Notes: generated by a model not told the origin, from the sequence alone. A stretch of DNA of 64,000 nt from Molanna angustata (GCA_963576475.1 OY754967.1:25556651-25620650); one strand, 5' to 3'. Counted from the first letter of the stretch, positions 19,255 to 31,449 are shown. Numbers and translations are program-made.

Positions 19255-20830
19255 TGGAATTCTACCAAATATAAACTTCGATAATTAATAACTTTTTATT
19301 TACACTTACACATATATCGCGTCCATTATTTTTTGAAATATATTCACTGTTTTTTAAGTTGTTTTTTTCGTATTTTTTTCTGCATTGTCTAAGATCTTTT
19401 TACCACTCCCCTTAATTCTGTACCTTTTAAGTCATCATTATTATTCAGTCGTAATACAAAACAAAACCAAATAAAAAATATTATAATATTCCATCTAAGC
19501 CTCTATTAAGATATTTATTTGTTAAAAAAATTAAATTCATGTCTCGCTTATATTCATCAAAGTCGTGTTTCAAACTATATTCATCAAACTATGGTATTCT
19601 TAGCATAATACTCGTTGTTTTATTTTAACTTATATAAAATTTATACTTAAAAAAACATGTTTTTTTCCGTAAAAAGGGTACCACAGCAGGTACAACGATT
19701 GGATAAAATGAGCCCTGAGAAGTGGTGACTTTCGGAGATAACAACCCCTCAAAACGTCTATAATTTGGCATAAATACAAAATATATTTTCAATTAAATTT
19801 AATTTCTTCAATAAATATAATTAATTCTCGCTTATATTTTGTTTCGCAAAGAGTCTGCTGCCTTCTCAAAAAATAATTTCCAAATTCGAAATAGTTGAAT
19901 TCATAAATATCCAAAACATGTGCCAAAACAGCTTTTTTTCTTCTGTATAACGGTGAAATATGAAGTCTATATTTGGAGTTATAATTACAACCAAAAGTAT
20001 GCGACACGAATGAAACAAATAAAAATCTGATTTCATAAACCAATATCGTATCTCATTCATAGGTTAAGATACTTTGTGGATATTTTTTTTTAATGGAGTC
20101 TCGCTTATCCATTTAACCCCTTTTGAGGGTTTCCGTTCATTCCTTGTTTCGACTCTGGTAGGCTCGAGAATATTTTCCATTTTGTACGAGGGTATGAAAG
20201 GTCGAAAGGATCAGGATGAAAGATTAAAAATGAAATATCAACGGTTAGATAACGTCGTTATTTTTCGATCTCGCTGGAAAATAAAGTAATTAGGGTAACT
20301 AGTCTAAAAATATGACAAGAACCATTTAATTTTATCCCGTTCATGACTTTAAAAATAATTCTCTCTTCCAATCTTTTGAAATTTAAAAATCAAGATGTGT
20401 CTTCATGGAACATCAATTTTGATATCATGAATTTTAAAAGACTGTTTTATTATCAATTTTAATGAGATTTAATCATAATGATACTTAATGGGGGTGGCAT
20501 TATATGCACTAAGATACTGGAAAACACGGGCCTTACAATAGTATTATTTGACTGAGTACCAGTCAAGTCATATTTTTCACATTTACTTAATATATTTATT
20601 CTAAAACGAGGTTTTAGTGCTGTCAGTTAATTTGGGAAGCATTTGAGATACAATTTTATTCACATTGGTTTTATAATTTTATTATTTAGTTGCATTAAAA
20701 AATAGTTTGCAACACAATAAAAATATAGAACGCAACAAGCGCAGCGTGACAGAGAAAGGCCAACGTCGTGTGGGACGAAGTCTTCCGACAAAAATTTGTC
20801 CCCGCGTAGATATCTCCGAACTTTGACGAG
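19255..20830. other. AT-rich stretch without recognised genes
   Basis: Short frames at 19,789-20,060 (minus) and 20,074-20,289 (plus) were examined; neither shows a known motif, splice signal or repeat relationship. Confidence 0.4.
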
Positions 20831-20841
20831 TTACTCCCAAG

Positions 20842-21155
20842 CATAGAATAATAATAAAACTATAGAATACTCATTCCCATACAATACCTCGCTGAAAAAT
20901 TGAAGCCGTTTTATTGGCCGGCTCGTGTCAATATATGTATGATTCTAATGGTAGAAATTCTTCGTATAGTACTACTCGTTATGACTGCGTAAATAATTTT
21001 GCAAGCAGTTAAAAAAATCCCTATTTGGAGAACGTATCACGCAGACGGCCAAATGATTATTGAATGTTCATAGCAAAATGCTGACCAAATTAGTCAACAT
21101 AAAGCAGTCGCGTTTACTGCAGGCTAGAGAGTATTCTATACTATTATTATTCTAG
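20842..21155 (+). mobile_element. hAT-type MITE with 8-bp TSD
   Basis: Termini CATAGAATAATAATA...and its near reverse complement CTATTATTATTCTAG, flanked by the exact 8-bp direct repeat CTCCCAAG (20,834-20,841 and 21,156-21,163). Eight-base duplications are typical of hAT transposons. The interior (GCCGTTTT..TGGCC.GCTCGT, GCGTGATACG-type segment, CAGTCGCGTTTACTGCAGGC) is shared in reverse orientation with 26,051-26,371. No transposase. Confidence 0.85.
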
Positions 21156-21164
21156 CTCCCAAGT

Positions 21165-22600
21165 TAAATTACAAATTGTCACAGTTTTGTCATATAGCAA
21201 AAGAGTTTTATTTCTTTAAACGTAGTGTTAGAATTCTATTGAATATGTTTACGACAAATATAGAGATTAAATGGTTTATTCTTGATGGATTTTGGTTGTT
21301 TACAGTTTCCATTCGTCTAAAAATTTATGTTCAGGTGGGTTTTTATCTTTAATTTATTATTCTTCGTGGTTCGCCCTTTTGGACTGCAGTTTGACCCACT
21401 TTGGGACTTGGGACAAACACCTCGGAGGGCATTTAATCTTACTTTGTTTTATGTCCTTTAATATTTGTAAATTATTTTACGCTTAATAAATTCTCTCTGC
21501 TTGGTCCCAAACTCATTTAGAAACATGTTTTGTTTGGAAGTTTTCACAAATTTTCTGCCTTGTTCTTTACTGCAATCAGCGTTGTTTGTCGAGGATATTT
21601 AGGAATATTCACAGTAAACCGCGAGTATCCTGGACAAGGAATGATAATAAAATAATTAAACCTTATTGCTTTCTTAAACCTTAAAAACATTTAATATATT
21701 TGTAGAATACAAGTTATAATTTTCATTCTAAATACATATTTCAATATTTGTGTTTTGTTTGTAACTAAATGTTTTACTATTATTATTTAATCTTGTTTTT
21801 ACTGGCAAGACAAATTTACTTTTTGAAAGAAAATATATGTTTTATAAATAAGAAAAAAAACTTATATTAGAAATTTCATCTTAATTAATACATGTCATAA
21901 TTTAAAATCTATGGATGTTATTGTTTCGTAAAAAGAGCTGATACAAGTGAAAAAAACTGAATTTTATGTTCAAACAATGTTGACATATAATAATGTATTA
22001 ATTATAAATTTATTATATCGTATGTTTCTTCTGGTACCTACAGTAAGATATGATTAATTTTGTCAGACGATTCTGTTTAAATATACCCGCGAACAAATTG
22101 GTATTTGAAACCGGAACAAACTCAATTTTTTACCAAGCGCAATATCCCTTTTCGCAATAAATCCATTAGCTATGTATGGCGTGAAGTTGGTGCGTGTCAT
22201 AAATCATTTTTTGTTTATTGGCAACATTTTCCCGCGCCGTTGAACGATAAAATAAATAGACCTCCGTAATGTTGGATATCATTATTTTTTCAACCGCACC
22301 ACATCCCATGGGCAATCACTGCGGACCCGAAGATATCTTGTACATGGTTGGTTAGTGTCTATAGCACATTATAAATTAAACTTTCATAAAACGTAACTTT
22401 TTATCGGTGAGTATGTTAAAGTGGCAAGGCAGGATCGTTAACTTGTAACAGTTGAGATCAAAAGTAAGGAAACGATAGGAAGTCAATGTTTTTTGTTGTA
22501 TTTATTAAAAAACGCGGTATGAAGTTATTACGAAAAATGGTTTATCGAGGGAGCGGTCTCTTCGAAAGTGGTTGTATCTAATAATACGAAGTTATACATT
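21165..22600. other. AT-rich stretch without recognised genes
   Basis: No supported feature. The short plus frame near 21,292-21,486 has no recognisable motif. Confidence 0.4.
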
Positions 22601-22603
22601 TTT

Positions 22604-23050
22604 GTTGACAAATTAATATCTCATCAGAGACTAAGTTAGAATATTATAGGAGAACTGGGAAATCAAGGCACTAACATGACTTTTGACCTGTAATCGGCTG
22701 GTTAACGTGATCACTGCATTTTGCGAATCATTCACAAATTATGCCTTTTTTATTAAGTTCTCTTATCAATCCAACTTTTCTATGTTACTCATCAATATCT
22801 GCCAACGTGTCATTTATATTAAGAAATGTAGGAAAAAGATAACTCAATGTACGGAAGTGACAGTTGTCACGTGACTGGTAACTGTTACTTCCATACATTG
22901 AGTTATCTTTTCTTGAGTTAAATGACACGTTGTCTAGGGAGGCTGTTGCCTTGAAAACAAGCTGAAAACACCGTCCCTATCTATGGAAGTAATAATGAAA
23001 CTTTTTCCAACGCCATCTATAGAGAAATCGGCTCGTAAATATTTGCAATC
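22604..23050 (+). mobile_element. Family F element interrupted by a small MITE
   Basis: Family F landmarks on both sides: TCTCATCAGAGACTAAGTTAG and GACCTGTAATCGGCTGG before, and AACGCCATCTATAGAGAAATC after. The MITE at 22,803-22,932 sits in the middle. The copy is more diverged than those at 8.0 and 11.2 kb. Confidence 0.6.
22803..22932. mobile_element. 130-bp palindromic MITE
   Basis: Ends CAACGTGTCATTTA and TAAATGACACGTTG, with a second strong inverted pair inside (AAGATAACTCAATGTA.GGAAGT ... ACTTCC.TACATTGAGTTATCTT), so almost the whole element folds into one hairpin. Inserted in family F DNA. Confidence 0.8.
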
Positions 23051-23104
23051 ATAAAAAAATCGATCCTGATCTTTTTTCGTTAAATCGTTACAATTCTCTA
23101 GGTG

Positions 23105-23320
23105 GATTTACTTCTTCTCTAGCCCTCGTCCGTCCAATGCTGGATGTAGTTCTCTTCCATGTACTTCCACTCGTCTCTGTTCTGTACCTACTCTCCGCAA
23201 CCACGGCCACACATCAGACCATCTTTTATAGGGAGTATCCCAACGCTCCTATCATTTATCCAAAGTTTCCAATGTAGTATTCTGGTGCCGATCTAGTATC
23301 ACCTTGTCTGGAAAATGGTC
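23105..23320 (-). pseudogene. LINE C-terminal remnant
   Basis: On the minus strand NRDEWKYMEENYIQHWTDEG ends an open stretch just before a GAAGAA-like tail; the preceding DNA (to about 23,300) is compatible with upstream ORF2 sequence but badly mutated. Same final box as at 7,690 and 51,385. Confidence 0.45.
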
Positions 23321-25240
23321 GTAATGACATATTATGCCTTCAGCATAAAGTATCAACAAGTTGAAAATTCCTCAGCGAACCATGGAAAGGCAGATGAATT
23401 TACTTAGAATTAAAATGTCAAAAAGGAATTACAATTCAATTCTCAGACCCGCAGTTCGACCATTTATTGTTCAAATACAATTTCCAAAACTCCATTTATT
23501 GTTTAAAAAACTTTCAGCGTGTTTTTTATGTAAATATATCTGTAGATTTATCCCATTTCTTATGAATTGATCAGAATTGTCTTAAAAACATCACATAGTA
23601 TTTGTAAGAAATATTATTACTTTTGGAATTTGGTAGGTAGGTACTATCATTCTTTTAGAATTTTCCAGAGAATCCCCGAACTTGGTATATAATCTATATT
23701 CTATACCATGTTCGGTAAATCCGTACTATCAATTACACACGAAAATAATATCAATTGCGTAACAAAACAATACACAGTCTCGATATTATCAGAGAGATTC
23801 CATTATTATTTTTTTCACGACCTTGCTTTCGATAATTTTTATGGCTACGTTGGCATTAAGAGGCGGCCGTGTTAAGATGCTGTATTTAAAATATGATTTA
23901 TATGATCAAGTTGGTACACTTAGTTACCTACCTGCCTTCAGCACGGGGTTAACTTTCGCTTGCGCCCTCGGCAACGGGCGTTCCGAGAGATGTTATCGTA
24001 ATTAAATGCGTTATAAATTTGATTTTGCGTCACTTTTTATTTACGTAGCGCGTTCTTTTTTTTGTTAAATTGTGACCCATTTTGTTAAATTAATAACATA
24101 TTTTATTGCGGCATGATAATAATATGAAATTGAACGATATAATCTTTCAGTTCCAGCACAACATTATGTTTCATATGTTTTCATAGGGCAGATCGTTTGT
24201 AATTATTTTTATCGTATTTGTAAAGCTAATGTTTTGTATTTCGGGCAGCATATGCAATAAAATATCACTCGTATAATCTTCTATGTTATTTTTTTATTTG
24301 AATCACTTGGTTAATTTATGTAGGCACTTTAATGATGTAAACATTAATTTAGCATTAAATTATATTTTTAAGGGATAATAGAGAACTTTGCCCGACATAT
24401 TTCTGGGAATCAATTATGTAATCATATCTTAATCGCATAATGTTGAAATACATACCTTCATACGTTAAGCCTATTTTTTCGTTTTTAGTCATATAATAAA
24501 GATAAACGGATTTATTTGTATGAAACACTGTAGATTATTTCAGAGCAGAACCGCTCCTTCTAATGTCTGTCTGATGAAGGAGTAACTCAGCTCTGCAATA
24601 GTAGTATAAGTACCTATACAAATATACAAATGACGAATGTGTGTAATTTTCCTTGCTTTTATCTACAATTTCTCTTCCGTCATTTCTATTGAAATGCTTC
24701 AAAAATATCTATTGTACATACTTCTATGTTTCATTGTTCCCAAATATACATATTATATAATATACAAATTAATCTTCTATAAACGATCGTTTTTTTTACA
24801 TTTTGGTAGCATTTTTGATTAGTTAAGTTAATAAACTAAAATAAAAACACAACGAGTACATCACAAAAATTTATTTAACAATTACTTAAACCCTTCTACA
24901 TGTAACCATGTTACGGGAACATCGTTCTAGTGACATTTACCTAGTGTATGAATAAGTTTTGATTAAAATTGTGGTGTATACTAAGTTGTTTTTTTATTTA
25001 ATTTTGTTTAATTAAACTAATAAATTTGTTTATTTAAATAATGTTATTGAAATATTTATACTAACGTTCATATGTCACTGGTGCTTAACACCAGGACAAT
25101 TATTATATTACTGTGCAGGTACCTACATATTTCATTATTTTGCATCTATTATTGTGCAGGTACATCTTTCAAATCATCTGATTAGCTTTTATTGATCTAT
25201 GTACACTGTTCACTCAATTTCTTGCCGCTATATTTCTTTT
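23321..25240. other. AT-rich stretch without recognised genes
   Basis: A short hairpin CCGAACTTGGTATA...TATACCATGTTCGG lies at about 23,677-23,716. No gene, tRNA or retrotransposon motif otherwise recognised. Confidence 0.4.
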
Positions 25241-25264
25241 CAATATCCTTTTCTAGACTCCAGA

Positions 25265-25544
25265 GCGGTGATAGCCTAGCGGTAAGGTCGTCGCCTCACA
25301 TGTGTGAGGTCGACGGTTCGAATCCGGGCGGGGCACGCATCTTTGGATTTTTAAAAAATCTATGTGCGGATTTATATCACCAGCTATGTGTAGCCATGAT
25401 CCAATTTGTCTGGTTCCCCTTTCTAAGGGTTACGAAGGTCAGATGGCAGTCGCTTCAATGTAATAACCAGACTCGCCAATTCCAGGATCATGGTCAAAGC
25501 GAACCCCGATAGAAACGGGAAAAAAGCGCTAAGGGAAAAGAAGA
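25265..25544 (+). mobile_element. Complete tRNA-derived SINE with 20-bp TSD
   Basis: 280 bp flanked by the exact 20-bp repeat ATCCTTTTCTAGACTCCAGA (25,245-25,264 and 25,545-25,564). The head carries pol III boxes, TAGCCTAGCGGTAAGG (A) and GGTTCGAATCC (B), in a tRNA-like order but without a full cloverleaf. The body includes TAGCCATGATCCAATTTGTC, GGTTCCCCTTTCTAAGGGTT, AGTCGCTTCAATGTAATAA, GGATCATGGTCAAAGCGAAC and ends in an AAGGGAAAAGAAGA tail. The long direct repeats show LINE-mediated insertion. Its tail half recurs at 13,846-13,994. Confidence 0.93.
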
Positions 25545-25569
25545 ATCCTTTTCTAGACTCCAGATCACC

Positions 25570-25652
25570 TATAGTACCTACAATGTAATACGTATTTATA
25601 TGTCTTATGTAGAACTAAGACATAATATAAATACGTATTACAGATGGTATAG
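25570..25652. repeat. Short near-perfect hairpin element
   Basis: CTATAGTACCTACAATGTAATACGTATTTA... and its inverted partner ...TAAATACGTATTAC..ATGGTATAG fold into a stem of about 35 bp. It lies directly beside the downstream TSD of the SINE. Possibly a tiny MITE. Confidence 0.65.
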
Positions 25653-26050
25653 TTTACCGTGATATTCAAAAATATATACAGTGAAGGCTACCTTCACAAA
25701 GAAGAATTAAATATTTGATTCACGTAGATATTTTCGAATGGAAAATAATCGTCCGTCTACGATATTTTTACTCAGCGAAGTGTTCTAGACCGAGTAAAAC
25801 TTTTAAAAGCAATATTTCTGAACAAAGTTCGAACTGTAGAAATAAATATTTTACTCTCGACTGAATGAATAAATGAGTGTTTAATGACTTGTGAGATATA
25901 TTTAGAGATGTCTCAGGGGCTGACGGTGAATTTTCACCTCAAGTGATGTGACAGGACGCCAACCGTGTTGAACGATAAGTAGGCACTTATTTAGGTATGC
26001 GAGTACACCGTAATTTCATGTTTTATATAAAATAAAAATGTTGGCACATA

Positions 26051-26371
26051 CATAGAATAATAACAGTATAGAATACTCTTTAGCCTGCAGTAAACGCGAC
26101 TGCTTTATGTTGACTAATTTGGTCAACATTTTGCTATGAGCATTCAGTAATCATTTGGCCGTCTGCGTGATACGTTCTCTAAATAGGGAATTTTTTAAAT
26201 GCTTGCAAAATTATTTACGCCGTGATAACGAGTAGCACTATAAGAACAATGTCTACCAGCAGAGTCATACATATTATATTGAAACGAGCTGGCCAAAAAA
26301 ACGGCTTCACTTTTTAAGCGAGATATATTTATGGGAATGAGTATTCTGTAGTTTTTTTTTATTATTCTATG
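26051..26371 (-). mobile_element. hAT-type MITE, inverted copy
   Basis: Same family as 20,842-21,155 in opposite orientation: ends CATAGAATAATAA and TTATTCTATG, flanks GGCACATA / GGCACATG, an 8-bp duplication with one change. Interior shared sequence includes GCCTGCAGTAAACGCGACTGC and TTGGCCGTCTGCGTGATACG. Confidence 0.85.
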
Positions 26372-26834
26372 GGCACATGCTTAATTGTGTAAATCTTGTA
26401 AGGATGGTACGAAAACAAAATATTTCTACGTTCAAAAATAATAAATGTTTTTTACATTTAATTACTTACGTTCGTTCTACAATAATTTAAAGAGCAAATT
26501 TAAATTTATTTTTCATCACAATCAATTTTATTTCCATGTCTTTGAAGCAACCAAAATTTTAAGTATAACGTGAAAAATTGTGTTTTATTAAAAAAATACA
26601 AAAGATTATAAAGAAATGGGAATACGTGTCTAGACTTATTGTTGAAGTGTTATTATTTCTATCTACTGTATTTGATTTATAGCTAAAATCCAGCATCAGA
26701 TTATAATATCACATACATGTCCTTGCTAAAATAATTGAGAAATAGAAATGTAAATATTGAATTGAAATCTATGCAATAAAAAACCTTTATAATAATAATA
26801 ATAATAAATAAAAAATTTCTGCTGTTCTTTTCTC

Positions 26835-27655
26835 GCGCAATCAGAATATACATTTAGACATAACCAAGTAGCAAAAATAATACATCAAAATTTAGCTATT
26901 AAATATAAATTAATTGACGCGATAAATATAAAACCATATTATGAATATGATCCGATTTCATTTTTAGAAAATAATAATATTTCGCTTTATTACGATAAAA
27001 CCATAATTCTATGGATAAAACTGATTTAAATATTATAATAAATTAAAACACATTGTGTGACAGTCAGTTTAGGTTGAAAAAGTAACCTTCCTCTTTTATT
27101 ATTTTAAAACCATAGCAGCAAAAAACAATATAAAAATTATAGAAATAAAACAATGATAAATGTTCCACATTTAAATATTTTAACACATCGAATCCAACAA
27201 TAATAATTTTCCATAGATTACACAACAAAAACAATATTAACTGACCGGTCAATTCAACATAACAGTCCCGATTTAATAATACATGATAAAATTAAAAAAA
27301 TAACAATTATTTGCGACGTGGCTATTCCAAATTCTAGTAATATTATAAAAACTTTTGATGAAAAAATTAGAAAAACACCGCTTTAGGTAACGAGATTAAA
27401 AGCCTTTGGCATTCTCGTAAAATAATAATATTACCGTTCATTATTTCAGCCACTGGCATTATTCCAAAATCGTTAATTCGTAATTTAGAAATTATAGATT
27501 TATCTAAAAACTTAATAATAAAAATGCAAAAAACGGTAATAATGAATACATGTAGAATCGTTAAAGATTTTTTAAACGTTAATATTCGGGAATCTGTAGG
27601 GTTGTTAGGTAGTATAGAGACCTTCTCAGAGCCTAATCCTTTGATATGTTAAGTA
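26835..27655 (+). pseudogene. Non-LTR retrotransposon ORF2 C-terminal remnant, interrupted
   Basis: Two coding blocks survive. The first (about 26,855-27,025) reads RHNQVAKIIHQNLAIKYKLI ... PYYEYDPISFLENN. The second (about 27,243-27,655) reads SPDLIIHDKIKKITIICDVA, IPNSSNIIKTFDEKIRK, then after a stop or frame change EIKSLWHSRKIIILPFIISA and TGIIPKSLIRNLEII. The order (RPDxxI..., DVAIPN, EKxxKY, EIKxLW, ISATGxIPKSL) is the familiar C-terminal region of a large insect non-LTR group. About 215 bp of unrelated AT-rich DNA separates the blocks. No intact RT, so inactive. Clade not assigned. Confidence 0.7.
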
Positions 27656-27889
27656 TCTGGATGGGTGAACTATTACCAATTGAAAGCTTGATGATGCGTT
27701 TGTTGCATTTTATTTTGCTCTTTTAAATAATTTACAATTTACGCATTGATCTGCTAATTCTTTTGAGGAAGTGTATAATGGTAATAATAATAATTGAGTG
27801 TTATTATTTGTAGTGCTTAATTTTTATTAATATCATTAGTAAATCGGCCAGCGCCGTAAATAAAAATATAAGCGCCGTTTAGTGATACA

Positions 27890-28225
27890 AGATCACTTCA
27901 AGGGCGCTAGAGATTATTTGTTGGCTCTACGAAACAAGGCAGTCTTAAGAAGTCTAACGAAGGTGTCAATGCTCTGAGCTCCACGTATGTCAACAGGCAA
28001 TTTATTCCATTTCAAAGGCCCGTTCACACTAAAACCACGATCATAGTAAGTCGCCTTATTGACTGTCCAATTATTTTAAAGAGTTGGTGGGTACTCTGCG
28101 ATCCAGACGATCTCAGTGTAAGCTGTCTTCCCGATGGAACATTCTTTTGGCACAGTTCTTGAATGTAGTGTGGAGTCGAGTCGTTCAGAGCCTTAAACAC
28201 CATCAGGCATATCTAATAGTCCACT
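27890..28225 (-). pseudogene. CR1/L2-type LINE ORF2 C-terminus
   Basis: On the minus strand: YIQELC, NVPSGRQLTLRSS, then, after a frame break, YDRGFSVNGPLKWNKLPVDI and FVRLLKTALF. The F-S-V-x-G/A-P-x-x-W-N-x-LP ... F-K-x-x-LKT-x-LF signature ends CR1/L2/Jockey-related ORF2 proteins in many animals. The 3' UTR side (27,840-27,890) contains a GGCGC-rich segment. About 100 codons remain, with at least one frameshift. Confidence 0.75.
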
Positions 28226-28329
28226 CGTTATGGACATCTCAACAAGTGCAGTTCGTAAAAAAGAAGTGTTATGTGGCATCTATATCCTCACAAACTGAGA
28301 CTATATTTAATTACGTTGTACAACTTTTT

Positions 28330-29280
28330 TTTTTGTGGATATCTGTTTTAATGAAATATTTGAAGTACTGATATTCACAAGCGTTTATCTAAGTCTGCTT
28401 TTACAACCAAATTCGGTTTACATAGGTACTAAATGTGTGCTCATACATAACATATTATGACGGAAGATGTAATGCATTGTATGTATGTATGTATATTTGT
28501 TTTGAATTGTCATCTTGTGACTGTAGATCTTCTCTCAAAAAAGATATGATTCAGGTGGCGGACCCGAGATGGAAACACGTGTTCAACATATTGTCGAAAA
28601 TCTCTAACGGAAGAGCATGTTTTAATTATAGCTTTTGTAGGTACCTACTTACATACTATAGATCTCTCTAACACAACAGGTCCATAAAGTTTGTTGACAT
28701 TTACCTTCGACATTAATATTTTTGTTTTTATGCTCAATCTTTTCAACGAACTATCGAGATACTTTTATTGATCTATTAGGTAAGTGTTTTCTTGATCATT
28801 TTTTATTTTATTAGGTAGGTACCTATTTGATAATTTCAATCGATATTAGTAGTCGGTAAGTAGCTCTAAGAAATAGCAACGGCAAAAAAAACATTTTTTA
28901 ATGGCTGTTTTTTTTATATTTCCTGTCTTATTGAATATATCATGTGGGTATGAAAAAGGTTAAGTCTGGCACTTGGGAGTCGTTGCGTTTACCAGTGCGC
29001 ATCCTTTTTCTATAGGTAATTGTTGCAGATTTATTTACTTTGTAAGTCCTTTTTGTGCTCTTATACCGTCCATCTGATTACAATGAAATTTGCTGATTTG
29101 TACCCACAGCGCACACCCTGGAAAATTTCTTCTATGGAAACGAATCAGTTCTAAATGTATGTTAATTAAGCATGTGATTTTGATATGAACTCGAATAAAC
29201 TTTAACTTTTGGTTGTACACAGCAACACAGGAGACAATAATTTGTATAAAATATTGCAACCTTTGCGTAAAATTTTTCAA
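28330..29280. other. AT-rich stretch without recognised genes
   Basis: Contains the AGGTAGGTACCTA motif (about 28,813) common in lepidopteran DNA. No other supported feature. Confidence 0.4.
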
Positions 29281-29290
29281 TTACATAGTA

Positions 29291-29469
29291 TGTCCTATTC
29301 TGATTCGTCTAAATTTATCCGTCTGAATTTTAGCATATGAGAAATGTTAAAAAGTTGACTGCATTTATACGGGACTCATTACGTCAAACCGCGTGGATAA
29401 AATCCTTGTATCCACGGTCGCCCCTTTATTTAGACGTTTTCGTACTCTGAAACGTACCAGAATAGGACA
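29291..29469. mobile_element. Mariner/Tc1-like MITE with TA target duplication
   Basis: 179 bp with termini TGTCCTATTCTG and CAGAATAGGACA, each preceded or followed by TA (29,289-29,290 and 29,470-29,471). A TA duplication with short TIRs suggests a Tc1/mariner-dependent element. Interior without coding sequence; a small inner hairpin GTGGATA..TATCCAC lies near 29,393-29,419. Confidence 0.75.
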
Positions 29470-29479
29470 TAGTGTAGAT

Positions 29480-29985
29480 ATTATTTAATTTACGCTATAT
29501 ATTATTAGTACATTTTGTCTTAAAGCTTCGGAAGCTTCATATTCATTTAATTAAACATCAAGGATATAAATTTAGTATCGTACTTTTTTGCTGATAACTT
29601 TGGTTTACCTACGAAATTGTAATTTATCTTATTTTTTATGGACCGTGATTAAGCATTTTCAAAGTTCCGTACAAATACCAGCTAAATATTGAGCGTAGGA
29701 ATACCCGGTTTCCGTTTTATATCAGACTACTGGGATGTCATGCTTCAAGTACCTATCTATCAAGTTAAACAAAGATTCATGCCCATCAATTAAAACAAAC
29801 CTTTAACTAATAGAACTTATATTTACACAAATTTGTATAATGCATATACCTATCCATATTTAATTTTATAGATGACGATAAAGTACTTACATACAGAATG
29901 TGTACTTGTAACAATTACATAATAATATACTCCCTCATATATTTTCTAAATTAAGCATACACGCTTGTGATATAGTTGAACGAAA
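29480..29985. other. AT-rich stretch without recognised genes
   Basis: Nothing supported. Confidence 0.4.
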
Positions 29986-29987
29986 TC

Positions 29988-30062
29988 GATCATGGCAGGA
30001 TTCGAATTCGCGACCACTGGATTACTTACCCAGCACGCTAACCGCTCTGCCACGACCCATCT
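29988..30062 (-). mobile_element. tRNA-like SINE head
   Basis: Minus strand ATGGGTCGTGGCAGAGCGGT TAGCG... contains an A-box-like TGGCAGAGCGGTTAGCG and a B-box-like ATTCGAATCC 36 nt later. The acceptor ends do not pair well, so I call a SINE head, not a tRNA gene. Body and target duplication could not be defined. Confidence 0.5.
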
Positions 30063-30469
30063 ATTTATTTATTTATTTTGTAAACATACAGTCTTAAATA
30101 CACTTAATACAAGAATAATTAAGTACTCAATTAGAGAACCAAATAAGTTTACATAAATAATCACTTGTATGTACATAAATATGTAATGGCAGACTTGTAG
30201 AGAAAGGATTGGAAAGGATATTAGGAATTGGATGGAAAGAAAAAAGGAGAGTTTGCGCAAAAACTAACCTCACTATAAGCCATAGAGGCATCCAGGGACT
30301 TAAATACTGATGATTTAAATCTAATAGTAGGCACATAGAGATGCCTATATATCCTTAAAATAGACAAAGTAATTGTTGCAAGTTCTTTACGCTCCATTGC
30401 AGAAAGAAGCCTCAGAAATGAGACGATCAGGTCTATATGCGATGTTGAGGGCATAACAAGATGGGGACG

Positions 30470-30655
30470 TAGCAGTAGCAGAAGACCACGTTAAACGCAT
30501 GGACGACAGTAGAACTGTCAAGATTGTACCCAACAATCGAAGAATGCCTGGAAGAATAGATGGAAGGATAGTTGTCACTCTTCCCCTCAGGACAGTCCAC
30601 CTTCACAAACAGTTCAAATGACCTAATGAACGATAAAGAAGAAGAATAATTATGT
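30470..30655 (+). pseudogene. LINE C-terminal remnant with (AAG)n tail
   Basis: Plus strand DVAVAEDHVKRMDDSRTVKI, then PNNRRMPGRIDGRI, and a tail AAAGAAGAAGAATAA. The H-V-x-R-M-D-D-x-R box precedes the GRP/GRI box in several insect LINE ORFs. Everything upstream is lost or unreadable. Confidence 0.5.
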
Positions 30656-30659
30656 GTAC

Positions 30660-31440
30660 AAAGAGGGGTTAATTGCCAGAAGGCAATTTTTCTAAACTAA
30701 CAAACGCAACGTTTCAATTTAATTAATTTATTTAATTGATTATTCGGTAAATTTATTTTCTGTGAAAACTTTTGAAAATAGGTACTTTTCTACATAAGAA
30801 GATAATACTATGTAGATTGATAATTTACACACTTTTATATTTGCTAAATCATCCTCCCCTCATCAGCATCAGCCCTGCAGCGGTACCACATTCAAAGTCA
30901 GGACCTGATTCCATCAAGCCCTTATATACATCCATATCCGTTCCCACATTTTTTGCACACAACATCCTAACCCAAATCCTCCCCACCCCTCACATGTACT
31001 AGCCCCCACCCCTGGAATGATCGCCCACAAATTATTTTACACTGTACATACTTACTTACCTACCCACACATTTTTCCCCGCTGGTTCCCACGATTTATTT
31101 AAAACGAAATAGGGTAAACATGAAGTTAGTGTCGGAGCTAGCTACCCACAGATCGACCTTGGTTAGTTTATTTTTAGCTCTAATAAAACGGCATAATATG
31201 TATATTATTATCATCTCATTTGGGGGACTTGTTCAACCTTTTCTTTGTTTTGCTGAATGTTGAGTTTGTTTGTGTGTGATTTGTATTTTGGTTGAGTGAT
31301 TTTGTAATTCACATTCATTTTTAAAGTTATTGAGAAGTAGAAAATTAATTCAGTTTTATTTTTAAGGAAGTAACTTTGTGGCGTCATTATAATTTTTATT
31401 TTATAATATATATAATAATAACTTGGTATACACCACTTTT
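30660..31440. other. Spacer with a C-rich segment
   Basis: 30,840-31,080 is unusually C-rich on this strand (CCTCCCC, CCCACCCCTGG), and AATAAAACGG near 31,180 could be a polyadenylation signal. No protein or repeat family recognised. Confidence 0.3.
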
Positions 31441-31449
31441 GAGCACAAA

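Noticed and set aside
25265..25340. Functional tRNA gene
   Set aside because: A and B boxes are present, but acceptor and anticodon arms do not form a full cloverleaf, and the sequence continues into a SINE body with TSDs.
29988..30062. tRNA-Ser/Leu-like gene on the minus strand
   Set aside because: Acceptor ends do not pair and there is no T-run terminator; better explained as a SINE head.
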